Shown: positions 51,947 through 59,471 of the stretch, piece after piece | How positions within the stretch are numbered: position 1 is the first letter of the stretch | Layout of the letters: every line of letters starts with the position of its first letter | Source of the DNA: an uncultured Oscillospiraceae bacterium | GTDB taxonomy: Bacteria; Bacillota; Clostridia; Oscillospirales; Oscillospiraceae | Assembly: GCA_934569225.1 (NCBI GenBank) | Contig: CAKTKC010000006.1 | Coordinates: 1 to 64,000 of the forward strand | DNA length: 64,000 nucleotides | Direction of reading: 5' to 3' | The notes under the pieces: generated by a model | The model's input: the letters and a program-made list of their open reading frames with translations, nothing else | What the model was told of the DNA's origin: nothing | Databases searched by the model: none | Position numbers and translations under genes: made by a program

Positions 51947-52166
51947 GGGAACTTCTGATTAAATGGGCAAGAGCTGTGAGCGAGAGATTTTTCGGCCAAT
52001 CGAGGTACCGGAAACGGAGAAATACTGTATGTACCCGCAAGGGGTATGCCGCATCCGTAAGCCGGCTTGCGCCGGCAACGGCTGCGCAATATTTCCCGTT
52101 TTCGATACCGAAGAGTGGGCGGAAAAGATCCGCTCACAGCCGCAGACGATTTATTCAGAGGTTCCC
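51947..52166. repeat. Palindromic repeat family A, copy 2
   Basis: Ends GGGAACTTCTGATTAAAT and, in complement, GGGAACCTCTGAATAAAT. At 220 bp it is longer than the other copies because an extra GC-rich palindrome (about 52036-52090) lies at the tip. The right end overlaps the last codons of the His-rich gene and supplies its stop. AA (minus strand) flanks both sides, compatible with a two-base duplication. Confidence 0.85.
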
Positions 52167-52600
52167 TTAACCTCAAGGCTGGACAGCACAACGCTCAGGC
52201 GCATGTTGCCCTTCTCAAAGTCGGATACGGCGGCCATGACCTGCTCGTAAGCGGTGTGGTCGCCCGCCTTGTCCAGCTGAACGGCCAGATCGGCCAGCTC
52301 CTTGGCATGGGCGGCGTTGTGGCCGACCATGTACTTCATCAGCGCCACCAGCTCCTCCATGGGCGTGTGCTCACAGGTGCTGGCGCAGGACGCGCAGTCC
52401 TGGCCGCATCCGTGAGAGTGGGTATGCTCCGCGCCGTCGGCGTGGAGGTGGGCGTGATCATGGGGATGCTCGTGGTCGTGGGTATGCTCATGGGTATGGG
52501 GATGGGTGTGGGCAACACCGTCATGGGTATGCTCGTGGGTATGGGTGTGCTCATGCTCGTGATCATGGCCGCCGGCCACGTGGTCGGAATCGATATGCAT
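52151..52600 (-). CDS. His- and Cys-rich metal-binding protein
   Basis: 149 residues. The first 63 contain 25 His in HxH and HDHEH repeats. A Cys cluster CGQDCASCASTC follows (Cys 65, 69, 72, 76), then a helical domain of about 65 residues (TPMEELVALMKYMVGHNAAH). There is no signal peptide, so it probably stores or delivers Ni2+ or Zn2+ in the cytoplasm. GGAGG precedes the ATG at 52600. Residues GTSE and the stop come from repeat A2; without it the protein would end EVK. It is divergent from the CsoR-family gene and upstream of cooT. Confidence 0.75.
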   Translation of the reverse strand: MHIDSDHVAGGHDHEHEHTHTHEHTHDGVAHTHPHTHEHTHDHEHPHDHAHLHADGAEHTHSHGCGQDCASCASTCEHTPMEELVALMKYMVGHNAAHAKELADLAVQLDKAGDHTAYEQVMAAVSDFEKGNMRLSVVLSSLEVKGTSE

Positions 52601-52628
52601 AGGATAGCCTCCTTTATTTTTTCCTAAT

Positions 52629-52657
52629 ATTATACCCACGGAAAGCGCATCTGTCAA
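52629..52657 (-). promoter_or_regulatory. Promoter of the His-rich protein gene
   Basis: On the minus strand TTGACA (52657-52652) and TATAAT (52634-52629), 17 bases apart, a near-perfect consensus. Confidence 0.88.
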
Positions 52658-52693
52658 AACATTTATTTTTGTGCAGATATCCCCCCGGAGGGC

Positions 52694-52722
52694 TTGCGGA
52701 ATGGGCAGAAAAAAGGTATACT
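52694..52722 (+). promoter_or_regulatory. Promoter of the CsoR-family gene
   Basis: TTGCGG (52694-52699) and TATACT (52717-52722), 17 bases apart. The shared region carries CCCCCCGGAGGG (52681-52692), a G/C-tract candidate for a CsoR-type operator. Confidence 0.7.
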
Positions 52723-52761
52723 ATAAAAAGTATGTTTCACCCAGGAAAGAGGGGCAAGACG

Positions 52762-53118
52762 ATGACCGACCACACCCACGACTGCTGCGGCGACCACGAG
52801 CATGAGCATGACCATGCCTATCTCCATGCCCACGGCATTCCCCACAGCCACAGCCATGTCCACGAAAATCAGAAGGCCGTGCTGAACCGGCTGTCCCGCG
52901 CCATCGGCCACTTAGAAAAGGTGAAGCGGATGGTAGAGGAGGGGCACGACTGCTCGGAGGTGCTGATACAGCTGGCGGCGGTGCGTTCCGCCCTGGACAA
53001 CACCGGGAAGGTGATCCTGAAGGACCACATGCGCCACTGCATGGTGGACGCGGTAGCCGCCGGTGACGAGGCCGCCATCGACGATCTGTGTCAGGCGATC
53101 GATAAATTTATGAAGTAA
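52762..53118 (+). CDS. CsoR/RcnR-family metal-sensing repressor with His-rich N terminus
   Basis: 118 residues. A His-rich tail (residues 1-37: HTHDCCGDHEHEHDHAYLHA, HGIPHSHSHVH) precedes the four-helix CsoR fold KAVLNRLSRAIGHLEKVKRM. The sensing residues follow the CsoR Cys-His-Cys pattern: Cys64 in HDCSEVL, then His89 and Cys93 in HMRHCMVDAV. Metal binding normally releases such repressors from G/C-tract operators. The ATG at 52762 has AAGAGGGG upstream. It probably controls itself and the divergent His-rich gene and may sense nickel, zinc or copper. Confidence 0.88.
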   Translation: MTDHTHDCCGDHEHEHDHAYLHAHGIPHSHSHVHENQKAVLNRLSRAIGHLEKVKRMVEEGHDCSEVLIQLAAVRSALDNTGKVILKDHMRHCMVDAVAAGDEAAIDDLCQAIDKFMK

Positions 53119-53122
53119 CGCC

Positions 53123-53152
53123 CAGGGGGTCAGGCTTCTGCCTGACCCCCTG
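53123..53152 (+). terminator. Terminator of the CsoR-family gene
   Basis: A 13-base stem built on GGGGGTCAGGC/GCCTGACCCCC with a TTCT loop, without a long T-run. Confidence 0.75.
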
Positions 53153-53222
53153 AACTGTCTCCAAAGGGGCTTGCAGCCTGAAAGGTATTTTCCGTCATGA
53201 TGCAATTCAGAGCTTCCCCGGA

Positions 53223-54086
53223 CTACAATAAATTGTTTTTGGCAAATTCTTTCGGCGTTTTCCCGAACTCCCGTTTGAAGGCTTTCAGGAAGTTGGAGTA
53301 GTCGCCAAAGCCGCATTGCAGAAAGGCATCCGTGACGGTATCGCCCTGAATGAGCGCATCCCGGGCGATGCTCAGCCGCCGCTTTATAATATACTGGTAT
53401 ATGCTGAGGCCGGTATATTCCCGGAACTTCCGGGACAAGTAAAACTTGCTGGTGAAAAACGCCTCCGCCAACTGATCCAGAGAAAGCGATTCTGAAATGT
53501 GTTCATTGATGTAGCCAATTACCCCGTTGATCTTTTCGTCCTGCGTGATGTCCGATATGTGAGCCGCATCACCGGAGGCGTAATAGCAGCGGCATATCTG
53601 AATGAGGAATTCCAATACATAGGCATAGGTCAGCGTATCGCTTCCCAGCTTCTCGGATTTTTGCGCTCCGGATATCCGGTTACAGATGTTCCGCAGGCGA
53701 ATCAGGTCGGATTCGCCTGGGCGGATCAAACGGTAATCTTTTGTTGCCGCGTCCGAAAAACAGGTGGATAATGCACCTGCATCCCCGGGAATCGCCTGAA
53801 AAAAGTCGGCAGAAAGCCATAAAACAATTCGCTCATATGGCTTCCCCGGGAAAATATTGGGGCGATGGATATCCTGGGTATTGGTCAGAAGAATGTCTCC
53901 CGGGCGAAGAGGATAGGTCTTGCCTTCGATGGTATAGGTCACGTTGCCCCCCAGGAAAAAGAAAATTTCGTAAAACGGATGTTGGTGGGGCGCGACCTGA
54001 GGCGGTGCGGAGTCCAGATAGTGATAGAATTCAAACGGTACCGCCCCCAGCATGATCTGTCGGTCTGTCCAGATATCCTTATGCAT
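53223..54086 (-). CDS. AraC-family transcriptional regulator
   Basis: 287 residues. The N-terminal cupin-like effector domain (APHQHPFYEIFFFLGGNVTY, PGDILLTNTQDIHRPN) is followed by two C-terminal helix-turn-helices: SLDQLAEAFFTSKFYLSRKF and TVTDAFLQCGFGDYSNFLKA, then FKREFGKTPKEF. It is divergent from the uxuA operon across a region filled by repeats B2 and A3, so it probably activates uronate use in response to a uronate or its breakdown product. The start follows a weak GAAGGTGAT site. Confidence 0.92.
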   Translation of the reverse strand: MHKDIWTDRQIMLGAVPFEFYHYLDSAPPQVAPHQHPFYEIFFFLGGNVTYTIEGKTYPLRPGDILLTNTQDIHRPNIFPGKPYERIVLWLSADFFQAIPGDAGALSTCFSDAATKDYRLIRPGESDLIRLRNICNRISGAQKSEKLGSDTLTYAYVLEFLIQICRCYYASGDAAHISDITQDEKINGVIGYINEHISESLSLDQLAEAFFTSKFYLSRKFREYTGLSIYQYIIKRRLSIARDALIQGDTVTDAFLQCGFGDYSNFLKAFKREFGKTPKEFAKNNLL

Positions 54087-54104
54087 GGCATCACCTTCTT
54101 TCTA

Positions 54105-54265
54105 GGGTGTATCTGAAAACTGGCGAAATGACCAGCAGCGAGGGATTTTTGCCCTGAGCAAGCCATTTTTCCGCAGGAATACTTGCTGTATTTCAAGGGA
54201 AAATGGCGCAGCACAGGGCAAAAAGAGCCGCTGATTGGGCGTTTTGACAGTTTTCAGATACACCC
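54105..54265. repeat. Palindromic repeat family B, copy 2
   Basis: A 161-bp element with near-perfect ends GGGTGTATCTGAAAAC and GTTTTCAGATACACCC. It shares CATTTTTCCGCAGGAATACT and its complementary arm with the copy at 35510. It begins 18 bases upstream of the AraC gene start. Confidence 0.88.
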
Positions 54266-54334
54266 CGGATCATTATAAGGCAAGATTCACCATATTTCAA
54301 GCCGGAAATACCGGACTTTTCAGGAAGACTGCGG

Positions 54335-54340
54335 TATAAT
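54335..54340 (+). promoter_or_regulatory. Probable -10 box of the uxuA operon
   Basis: A perfect TATAAT two bases before repeat A3, with no good -35 (GGACTT region). A weak -35 fits activation by the AraC protein. An inverted repeat AAGCCGG/CCGGACTT lies just upstream (about 54299-54318). Transcription would start inside A3. Confidence 0.55.
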
Positions 54341-54342
54341 AA

Positions 54343-54502
54343 GGAAGCTCTGATTAAATCGGCAAGAGCTGTGAGCGAGAGATTTTTCACCAGACGAAGG
54401 TTCCAAAAGCGGAGGAATACTGTATGTATTTCCCGCTTTTGGAACTGCACGGATGGGGAAAAAGATCCGCTCACGGCCGCAGACGATTTATTCAGAGGTT
54501 CC
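54343..54502. repeat. Palindromic repeat family A, copy 3
   Basis: 160 bp, starting GGAAGCTCTGATTAAAT and ending AGAGGTTCC. Perfect inner arms TTCCAAAAGCGG and CCGCTTTTGGAA flank ACTGTATGTATT. It lies between the uxuA -10 box and its ribosome site, so most of it is likely transcribed as the operon's 5' leader. Confidence 0.88.
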
Positions 54503-54529
54503 ATGATATTGTTGAAAGGAAGTGACATT

Positions 54530-55621
54530 ATGTCCATGAAAATGGGATGGCGCTGGTACGGTGTGGGAAACGACCCCATTACGCTGGCGGACATCAGGCA
54601 AATCCCCGGTGTAACCAGCATTGTCTGGGCACTGCACCACAAGCTGCCCGGAGAAGTCTGGGAGAAATCCGAAATCAAAGAGGTCGTCGATCAGATTCAC
54701 GCTTACGGCTTTGATGCGGAATGCGTGGAATCCGTAAACGTCCATGACGACATCAAAATCGGCCTGCCTACCCGGGACGCCCTGATTGAAAACTATAAGA
54801 CCTGCATCCGTAATCTTTCCAAATTTGGCGTGAAGGTTATCTGCTACAATTTCATGCCCATATTCGACTGGACAAGAACGGATCTGTTCCATCCGGTAGG
54901 GGACGGCTCCACGGCGCTGTTCTACCAGAAGGATATGATTCAGAATGACTACAAAGCCATGGCGGCGTACATTCTGAATTTTACGGAAAAGTATAACATG
55001 ACCTTCCCCGGCTGGGAGCCGGAGCGGATGGCGAAGCTGGACGAGCTGTTTAAGGCTTACGCCCCCGTGACCAAGGAAAAGCTTTGGGAAAACTTCAAGT
55101 ATTTTCTGGAAGCCATTATGCCCACCTGCCACGAGTGCGATGTGAAAATGGCTGTCCATATGGATGACCCGCCATGGGACATCTTCGGCCTGCCCCGGCT
55201 TCTTGTGGATGAAGCGTCCATTGACCGTTTCCTGAAAATGGTGGACGATCCCTACAACTGCCTGACGCTCTGCACCGGCTCTCTGAACGCCAACCCTGCG
55301 AATAACTGTGCCGAGATCATCCGCAGGCACTGTGACCGGATCGCCTTTGCCCATATCCGCAATATCCACCACTTTGAAAACGGGGACTTCTCCGAAGCCG
55401 CCCACCGGGACTGCTGCGGAGAAACCGGCATCATTGAAGTGCTGCGCGCCTACCACGACTGCGGCTTCGACGGCTACATCCGCCCCGATCACGGACGTCA
55501 CCTGTGGGAAGAAGGCCCCGGCGTCTGCCGTCCGGGCTATGGCAAATATGACCGTGCGCTGGGCGTGGAATACATGCTGGGCGTATGGGATACGCTGGAT
55601 CGGCTGGAGGGGAGGAAATAA
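54530..55621 (+). CDS. uxuA: Mannonate dehydratase
   Basis: 363 residues. It converts D-mannonate to 2-keto-3-deoxygluconate in glucuronate catabolism. Family landmarks are GWRWYGVGNDPITLADIRQI at the N terminus, VICYNFMPIFDWTRTDL, the metal/substrate site MAVHMDDPPWDIFGLPR, LCTGSLNANPANN, FAHIRNIHH, and YIRPDHGRHLWEE near the end. The ATG at 54530 has AAAGGAAG upstream; an upstream in-frame extension lies in repeat A3 and is rejected. uxaC follows two bases after the stop. Confidence 0.95.
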   Translation: MSMKMGWRWYGVGNDPITLADIRQIPGVTSIVWALHHKLPGEVWEKSEIKEVVDQIHAYGFDAECVESVNVHDDIKIGLPTRDALIENYKTCIRNLSKFGVKVICYNFMPIFDWTRTDLFHPVGDGSTALFYQKDMIQNDYKAMAAYILNFTEKYNMTFPGWEPERMAKLDELFKAYAPVTKEKLWENFKYFLEAIMPTCHECDVKMAVHMDDPPWDIFGLPRLLVDEASIDRFLKMVDDPYNCLTLCTGSLNANPANNCAEIIRRHCDRIAFAHIRNIHHFENGDFSEAAHRDCCGETGIIEVLRAYHDCGFDGYIRPDHGRHLWEEGPGVCRPGYGKYDRALGVEYMLGVWDTLDRLEGRK

Positions 55622-55623
55622 CC

Positions 55624-57021
55624 ATGACGGAATTCATGGGAAGGGACTTCCTGCTGTCCACGCCCACTGCGCGGAAGCTTTATCACGAGGCTGCGGAAAC
55701 GCTGCCCATCATCGATTACCACTGCCACATCAGCCCCAAAGAGATATATGAAGACATACATTTTGATTCTATCTCCGACGTCTGGCTGGGGGGCGATCAC
55801 TACAAGTGGCGTCTCATGCGGGCCTGCGGCATACCGGAGGAGAAGGTAACGGGAAGTGCATCCCCGGAGGAAAAGTTCCGTGCGTTCGCGTCCATCATGC
55901 CCTGCCTTATGGGCAATCCTGTCTACCACTGGAGCCACCTGGAATTGCAGCGTGGATTTGATATCCACACGCCGCTGACCCCGGAGACCGCGGACGTTAT
56001 TTACCGGGAGGCAAATGAGAAGCTGAAAAGCCTCTCCGCCCGGAAGCTGATGGAGAAGTTCCGCGTAAAAGCCATCTGCACCACGGACGAGCCGGCAGAC
56101 GATCTGCACTACCACACGCTGATTGCCCAGGATCCCACGATGAAAATCAGGGTGCTGCCCGCCTTCCGTCCGGACAAGGCCATCAATCTGGAAAAGCCTG
56201 TTTTCCCTGCCTATATCCGCCGCCTTGGGGATGTGGTGGGACGGGCGCTGACCTCCGCTGCGGATGTCGCGGGTGCGCTGGTTGAACGGATCGATTATTT
56301 TGCCGCCCACGGCTGCCTGTGTGCGGATCATGGACTGGACGCCTGCATGTATGCCGCGCCGGATTTGGATACCGCCAACGAGGCATTCCGCAAGGCTATG
56401 GAAGGCACGCCGGTTTCCGGTGCTGAGATGGATGCCTTCAAGACATACGTAACGCTGGCCTGCGCCAGACGGTACACGCAGCTGGGCTGGGTCATGCAGA
56501 TTCACTTCGGCTGCCTGCGGGACAACAACAAACCCGCCGTTGCGGCAATGGGCTCCGACCACGGCCATGACGCGATCAACAGCCGTTCCGGCGTGGAGAA
56601 TCTGGCGCCGCTGCTGAACGAGTTCCTGGAAAACAACGCTCTGCCGAAAATGGTTCTTTATTCGCTGAATCCAGTGGACGGCGCTGCCATTGCCTCCATC
56701 ATCGGCTGCTTCCAGGGAGAGATTCCCGGCAAGCTTCAGCTGGGCAGCGCATGGTGGTTCAACGACAACCTTCCCGGCATGCGCCAGCAGCTCACGGATT
56801 TCGCCTGCAACGGCGCCCTGGGGCAGTTCGTGGGAATGCTGACGGACTCCCGCTCCTTCCTCAGCTATCCCCGGCATGAGTACTTCCGCCGGATCCTGTG
56901 CGCCATGATCGGAGAATGGGTGGAAAGCGGGCAGTACCCTGACGACAAGAAGTATCTGAAAAAAATTGTCGAAGATATCTGCTACAACAACACAAACCGT
57001 TTCTTCGGTTTCAACCTCTGA
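55624..57021 (+). CDS. uxaC: Glucuronate (uronate) isomerase
   Basis: 465 residues, an amidohydrolase-fold isomerase converting glucuronate to fructuronate and galacturonate to tagaturonate. Motifs include IIDYHCHISPKEIYED, SDVWLGGDHYKWRLMRACGI, TTDEPADDLHYH, GSDHGHDAINS and SFLSYPRHEYFRRILC. GGAGGGGAGG precedes the ATG, two bases after uxuA. The SDR gene follows 18 bases later, so the three form one operon. Confidence 0.96.
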   Translation: MTEFMGRDFLLSTPTARKLYHEAAETLPIIDYHCHISPKEIYEDIHFDSISDVWLGGDHYKWRLMRACGIPEEKVTGSASPEEKFRAFASIMPCLMGNPVYHWSHLELQRGFDIHTPLTPETADVIYREANEKLKSLSARKLMEKFRVKAICTTDEPADDLHYHTLIAQDPTMKIRVLPAFRPDKAINLEKPVFPAYIRRLGDVVGRALTSAADVAGALVERIDYFAAHGCLCADHGLDACMYAAPDLDTANEAFRKAMEGTPVSGAEMDAFKTYVTLACARRYTQLGWVMQIHFGCLRDNNKPAVAAMGSDHGHDAINSRSGVENLAPLLNEFLENNALPKMVLYSLNPVDGAAIASIIGCFQGEIPGKLQLGSAWWFNDNLPGMRQQLTDFACNGALGQFVGMLTDSRSFLSYPRHEYFRRILCAMIGEWVESGQYPDDKKYLKKIVEDICYNNTNRFFGFNL

Positions 57022-57039
57022 TTATGAAAGGACGTTATC

Positions 57040-57888
57040 ATGATGAATACTCTTCCTTTGACCCACGATTTTACCGGTAAGGTCGTTGTGATTACCGGCG
57101 CAGGCGGTGTGCTCTGCGGGAATATGGCGCGCGCCTATGCCAGAGCCGGCGCCAAGGTCGCCGCTCTGGATCTGAATGAAGAAGCCGTCAAAAAGCTGGC
57201 GGAAGAAATGAAGGCCGAGGGGCATATCTGCCTGGGCTACAAGGCAAATGTCCTGGAGCCGGAATCTCTGGAGGCCGTCCACCAGCAGGTGCTGTCCGAC
57301 CTGGGCTGCTGCGATATTCTCATCAACGGCGCGGGCGGCAACAATCCCCGGGCAACCACCGACAACGAATACCAGCACGAAGCCAAAGAGGGGCAGAAAA
57401 CCTTCTTTGATCTGGATGCTGCCGGTGTGGACTTTGTATTCAAGCTGAACTTCCAGGGAACGCTGATCCCCACCCAGGTGTTTGCCAAGGATATGGTCGC
57501 CCGGAAGCAGGGCTGCATTCTGAATATTTCTTCCATGAACGCTTATACGCCTCTGACGAAAATCCCCGCCTACTCCGGCGCGAAGGCCGCCGTTTCCAAC
57601 TTCACCCAGTGGCTTGCGACGCATTTTGCCGGTACCGGCATCCGGGCAAACGCCATTGCTCCCGGCTTCCTGGTTTCCAATCAGAATCGGGCGCTGCTCT
57701 TCAATCCCGACGGAACCCCCACGCCCAGAACCGCAAAGATTCTGGCCGGTACACCCATGGATCGCTTTGTAGACGCGGACGAGCTGCTGGGCGGTGTATT
57801 CTTCCTGACGGATGACAAGGCGGCTTCCGCCATCACCGGTGTGGTGCTGCCCATTGATGCAGGCTTCGCCGCATACTCCGGTGTGTAA
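57040..57888 (+). CDS. SDR-family oxidoreductase, probable fructuronate reductase (D-mannonate oxidoreductase)
   Basis: 282 residues. It is a short-chain dehydrogenase with nucleotide loop VVITGAGGVLCGNMARAYA, LINGAGGNNP, catalytic Ser in ILNISSMNAYTP, and Tyr/Lys in PAYSGAKAAVSN. Its third place in a uxuA-uxaC operon and the missing uxuB argue that it reduces fructuronate to mannonate, closing the step between UxaC and UxuA. AAAGGA precedes the ATG at 57040; the second ATG at 57043 is also possible. A terminator follows at 57976. Confidence 0.88.
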   Translation: MMNTLPLTHDFTGKVVVITGAGGVLCGNMARAYARAGAKVAALDLNEEAVKKLAEEMKAEGHICLGYKANVLEPESLEAVHQQVLSDLGCCDILINGAGGNNPRATTDNEYQHEAKEGQKTFFDLDAAGVDFVFKLNFQGTLIPTQVFAKDMVARKQGCILNISSMNAYTPLTKIPAYSGAKAAVSNFTQWLATHFAGTGIRANAIAPGFLVSNQNRALLFNPDGTPTPRTAKILAGTPMDRFVDADELLGGVFFLTDDKAASAITGVVLPIDAGFAAYSGV

Positions 57889-57975
57889 CGCGGGGCGCAA
57901 ACGATAATCGGAATGCAGGGCTTGTACATTTCCCTTCTGGTAAAATACCATACAGGCCGCAATTTCTTTTCTGAC

Positions 57976-58004
57976 GGGCAGCTCCGATGGAGCTGCCCTT
58001 TTTT
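57976..58004 (+). terminator. Terminator of the uronate operon
   Basis: GGGCAGCTCC, loop GAT, complement GGAGCTGCCC, then TTTTTT. No gene is seen in 57889-57975 or 58005-58144. Confidence 0.95.
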
Positions 58005-58144
58005 AGATCCACCGGAAACAAAGTGAGAAAGCAGTTTCTTTTCCGAAGGGATTACGATGAATGGTTTCTATAGAAAATGTAGGATTATAAGTACAGATTG
58101 CACAAAAATGCAGGCGTATATTACTGCAAGTCGTCCATCTTTCT

Positions 58145-58164
58145 TTACGAAACTACTTTCGTAA
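58145..58164 (+). promoter_or_regulatory. 20-bp inverted repeat, candidate operator
   Basis: TTACGAAACTACTTTCGTAA has perfect eight-base arms around a four-base spacer, eight bases upstream of the -35 of the starch gene cluster. The position fits an activator, or a repressor of the starch operon; no regulator gene for it is in view. Confidence 0.65.
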
Positions 58165-58171
58165 TCCGGCG

Positions 58172-58200
58172 TTGACGGTGGGAATCACAGGTGCTATATT
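58172..58200 (+). promoter_or_regulatory. Promoter of the starch-binding gene cluster
   Basis: TTGACG (58172-58177) and TATATT (58195-58200), 17 bases apart. Confidence 0.8.
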
Positions 58201-58233
58201 GGGCTTACCAACAAAAAAACAGGAGGGTAAACC

Positions 58234-59400
58234 ATGAAAAAGATATTTGCAGTTGTATTGTCCGTTATGATGCTCCTCGGGATGCTGTCCATGACGGCTT
58301 TCGCGGACGAGAGTACGGACGAAACCATGATCCCCGTGGTTGTCCAGGTTCCGGAAACGTGGGGCGTCCCGAATCTGTGGGCTTGGGCGGATGACGGCAC
58401 CAACGCCTTCGCGGCTTGGCCGGGCGAGGAAATGGACGCCCTGGCCGAGGGCTGGTATTATGCCTACGTTCCCGCATTTGTCCAGAATGTCATCGTAAAC
58501 GCCAATCAGGGTACCGATGCCGCCGTCCAGACCGATGGTATCGTGGTAGAGGCCGGTAAAGAAGTGTGGATCACGGTCGCGGAAGATCTGACCGCTTCCG
58601 TCTCCTACGAGGCGCAGCTGCGGGGCGAGATTCCCGCGTATGTGGAAAAGTTTGTTGTTCACGCCTATGTTCCCCTGTCCTGGAAAACCGTGAATCTGTG
58701 GGCATGGTCCGCACCGGACGGCACCAACGCCTTTGAAAGCTGGCCGGGCAAGACCATGCAGGAGGGGGACAACGGCTGGTTCACCTGCAAAGCTCCCGTC
58801 TGGGTCAACTCCCTGATCATCAACGGCAACGAAGGCACCGTCCAGACCGAGGATGTCGGCATTGAGGGGAAGGAACTGTGGATCACCGTCTACGAAGATC
58901 TGACCTACGAACTGAGCTACGAAGACCCCGACAAGGCCGTGGACGACGTGACCGTACATGCTCAGGTTCCCGCAGACTGGACTGACCCCAGCTGCTGGGC
59001 ATGGTCGGCGCCGGACGGCACCAACGCCTTCGCCTCCTGGCCCGGTGAAGCGCTGACCAAGGACGGCGACTGGTACAACGTTCAGGTTCCCGGCTGGATC
59101 AACTCCGTGATCATCAACGCCAACGAAGGTGCCGTCCAGACGACGGATCTGTCCGTCGAGACCGGCAAGGAGGTCTGGGTCGTGGTGACCGACGCCGAAA
59201 ACGCACAGGTCTTCTACGAAGAGCCTGCACAGGATGCCGCGGCCACCGAGCCTGCGGCCGAGACGACCGTCCCCGCTTCCACGGAAGCACCCCAGGAAGC
59301 GGCGGGGAGCAGCAATACCGGCGCAGTTGTCGGCGTTATCGCCGCAGTCGTCCTTCTCGGCGGCGGCGCGGCGATCGCGGCAAAGAAGAAAAAGAGCTGA
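58234..59400 (+). CDS. Cell-surface starch-binding protein with three CBM26-type modules
   Basis: 388 residues. A Sec signal peptide (cut near AFA-DES) leads to three repeats of about 90-100 residues (roughly 34-116, 139-233, 239-330). Each carries the CBM25/26 starch-binding pattern PxxWxxxxxWAW, DGTNAFxxWPG and a VIxNxNxG strand. A Thr/Ala/Pro linker and SSNTGAVVGVIAAVVLLGGG with a basic KKKKS tail form a membrane or sortase-like anchor. There is no catalytic domain, so it captures starch at the cell surface for the transporter and GH13 enzyme downstream. AGGAGGG precedes the ATG. Confidence 0.85.
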   Translation: MKKIFAVVLSVMMLLGMLSMTAFADESTDETMIPVVVQVPETWGVPNLWAWADDGTNAFAAWPGEEMDALAEGWYYAYVPAFVQNVIVNANQGTDAAVQTDGIVVEAGKEVWITVAEDLTASVSYEAQLRGEIPAYVEKFVVHAYVPLSWKTVNLWAWSAPDGTNAFESWPGKTMQEGDNGWFTCKAPVWVNSLIINGNEGTVQTEDVGIEGKELWITVYEDLTYELSYEDPDKAVDDVTVHAQVPADWTDPSCWAWSAPDGTNAFASWPGEALTKDGDWYNVQVPGWINSVIINANEGAVQTTDLSVETGKEVWVVVTDAENAQVFYEEPAQDAAATEPAAETTVPASTEAPQEAAGSSNTGAVVGVIAAVVLLGGGAAIAAKKKKS

Positions 59401-59471
59401 AACACTCAACCGTATCCCCGGCGGGTACACGTCAGCCGTGTACCCGCTGACGGTCTATCAAGGAGGCTTTT

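Noticed and set aside
52339-52600. Short tandem repeats that could suggest a CRISPR or minisatellite
   Set aside because: They are His codons (CAT/CAC alternating with Asp, Glu or Thr codons) of the metal-binding protein; there are no equal-length spacers.
55537-56877. Minus-strand 446-codon frame opposite uxaC
   Set aside because: uxaC is certain; the antisense product has no domain.
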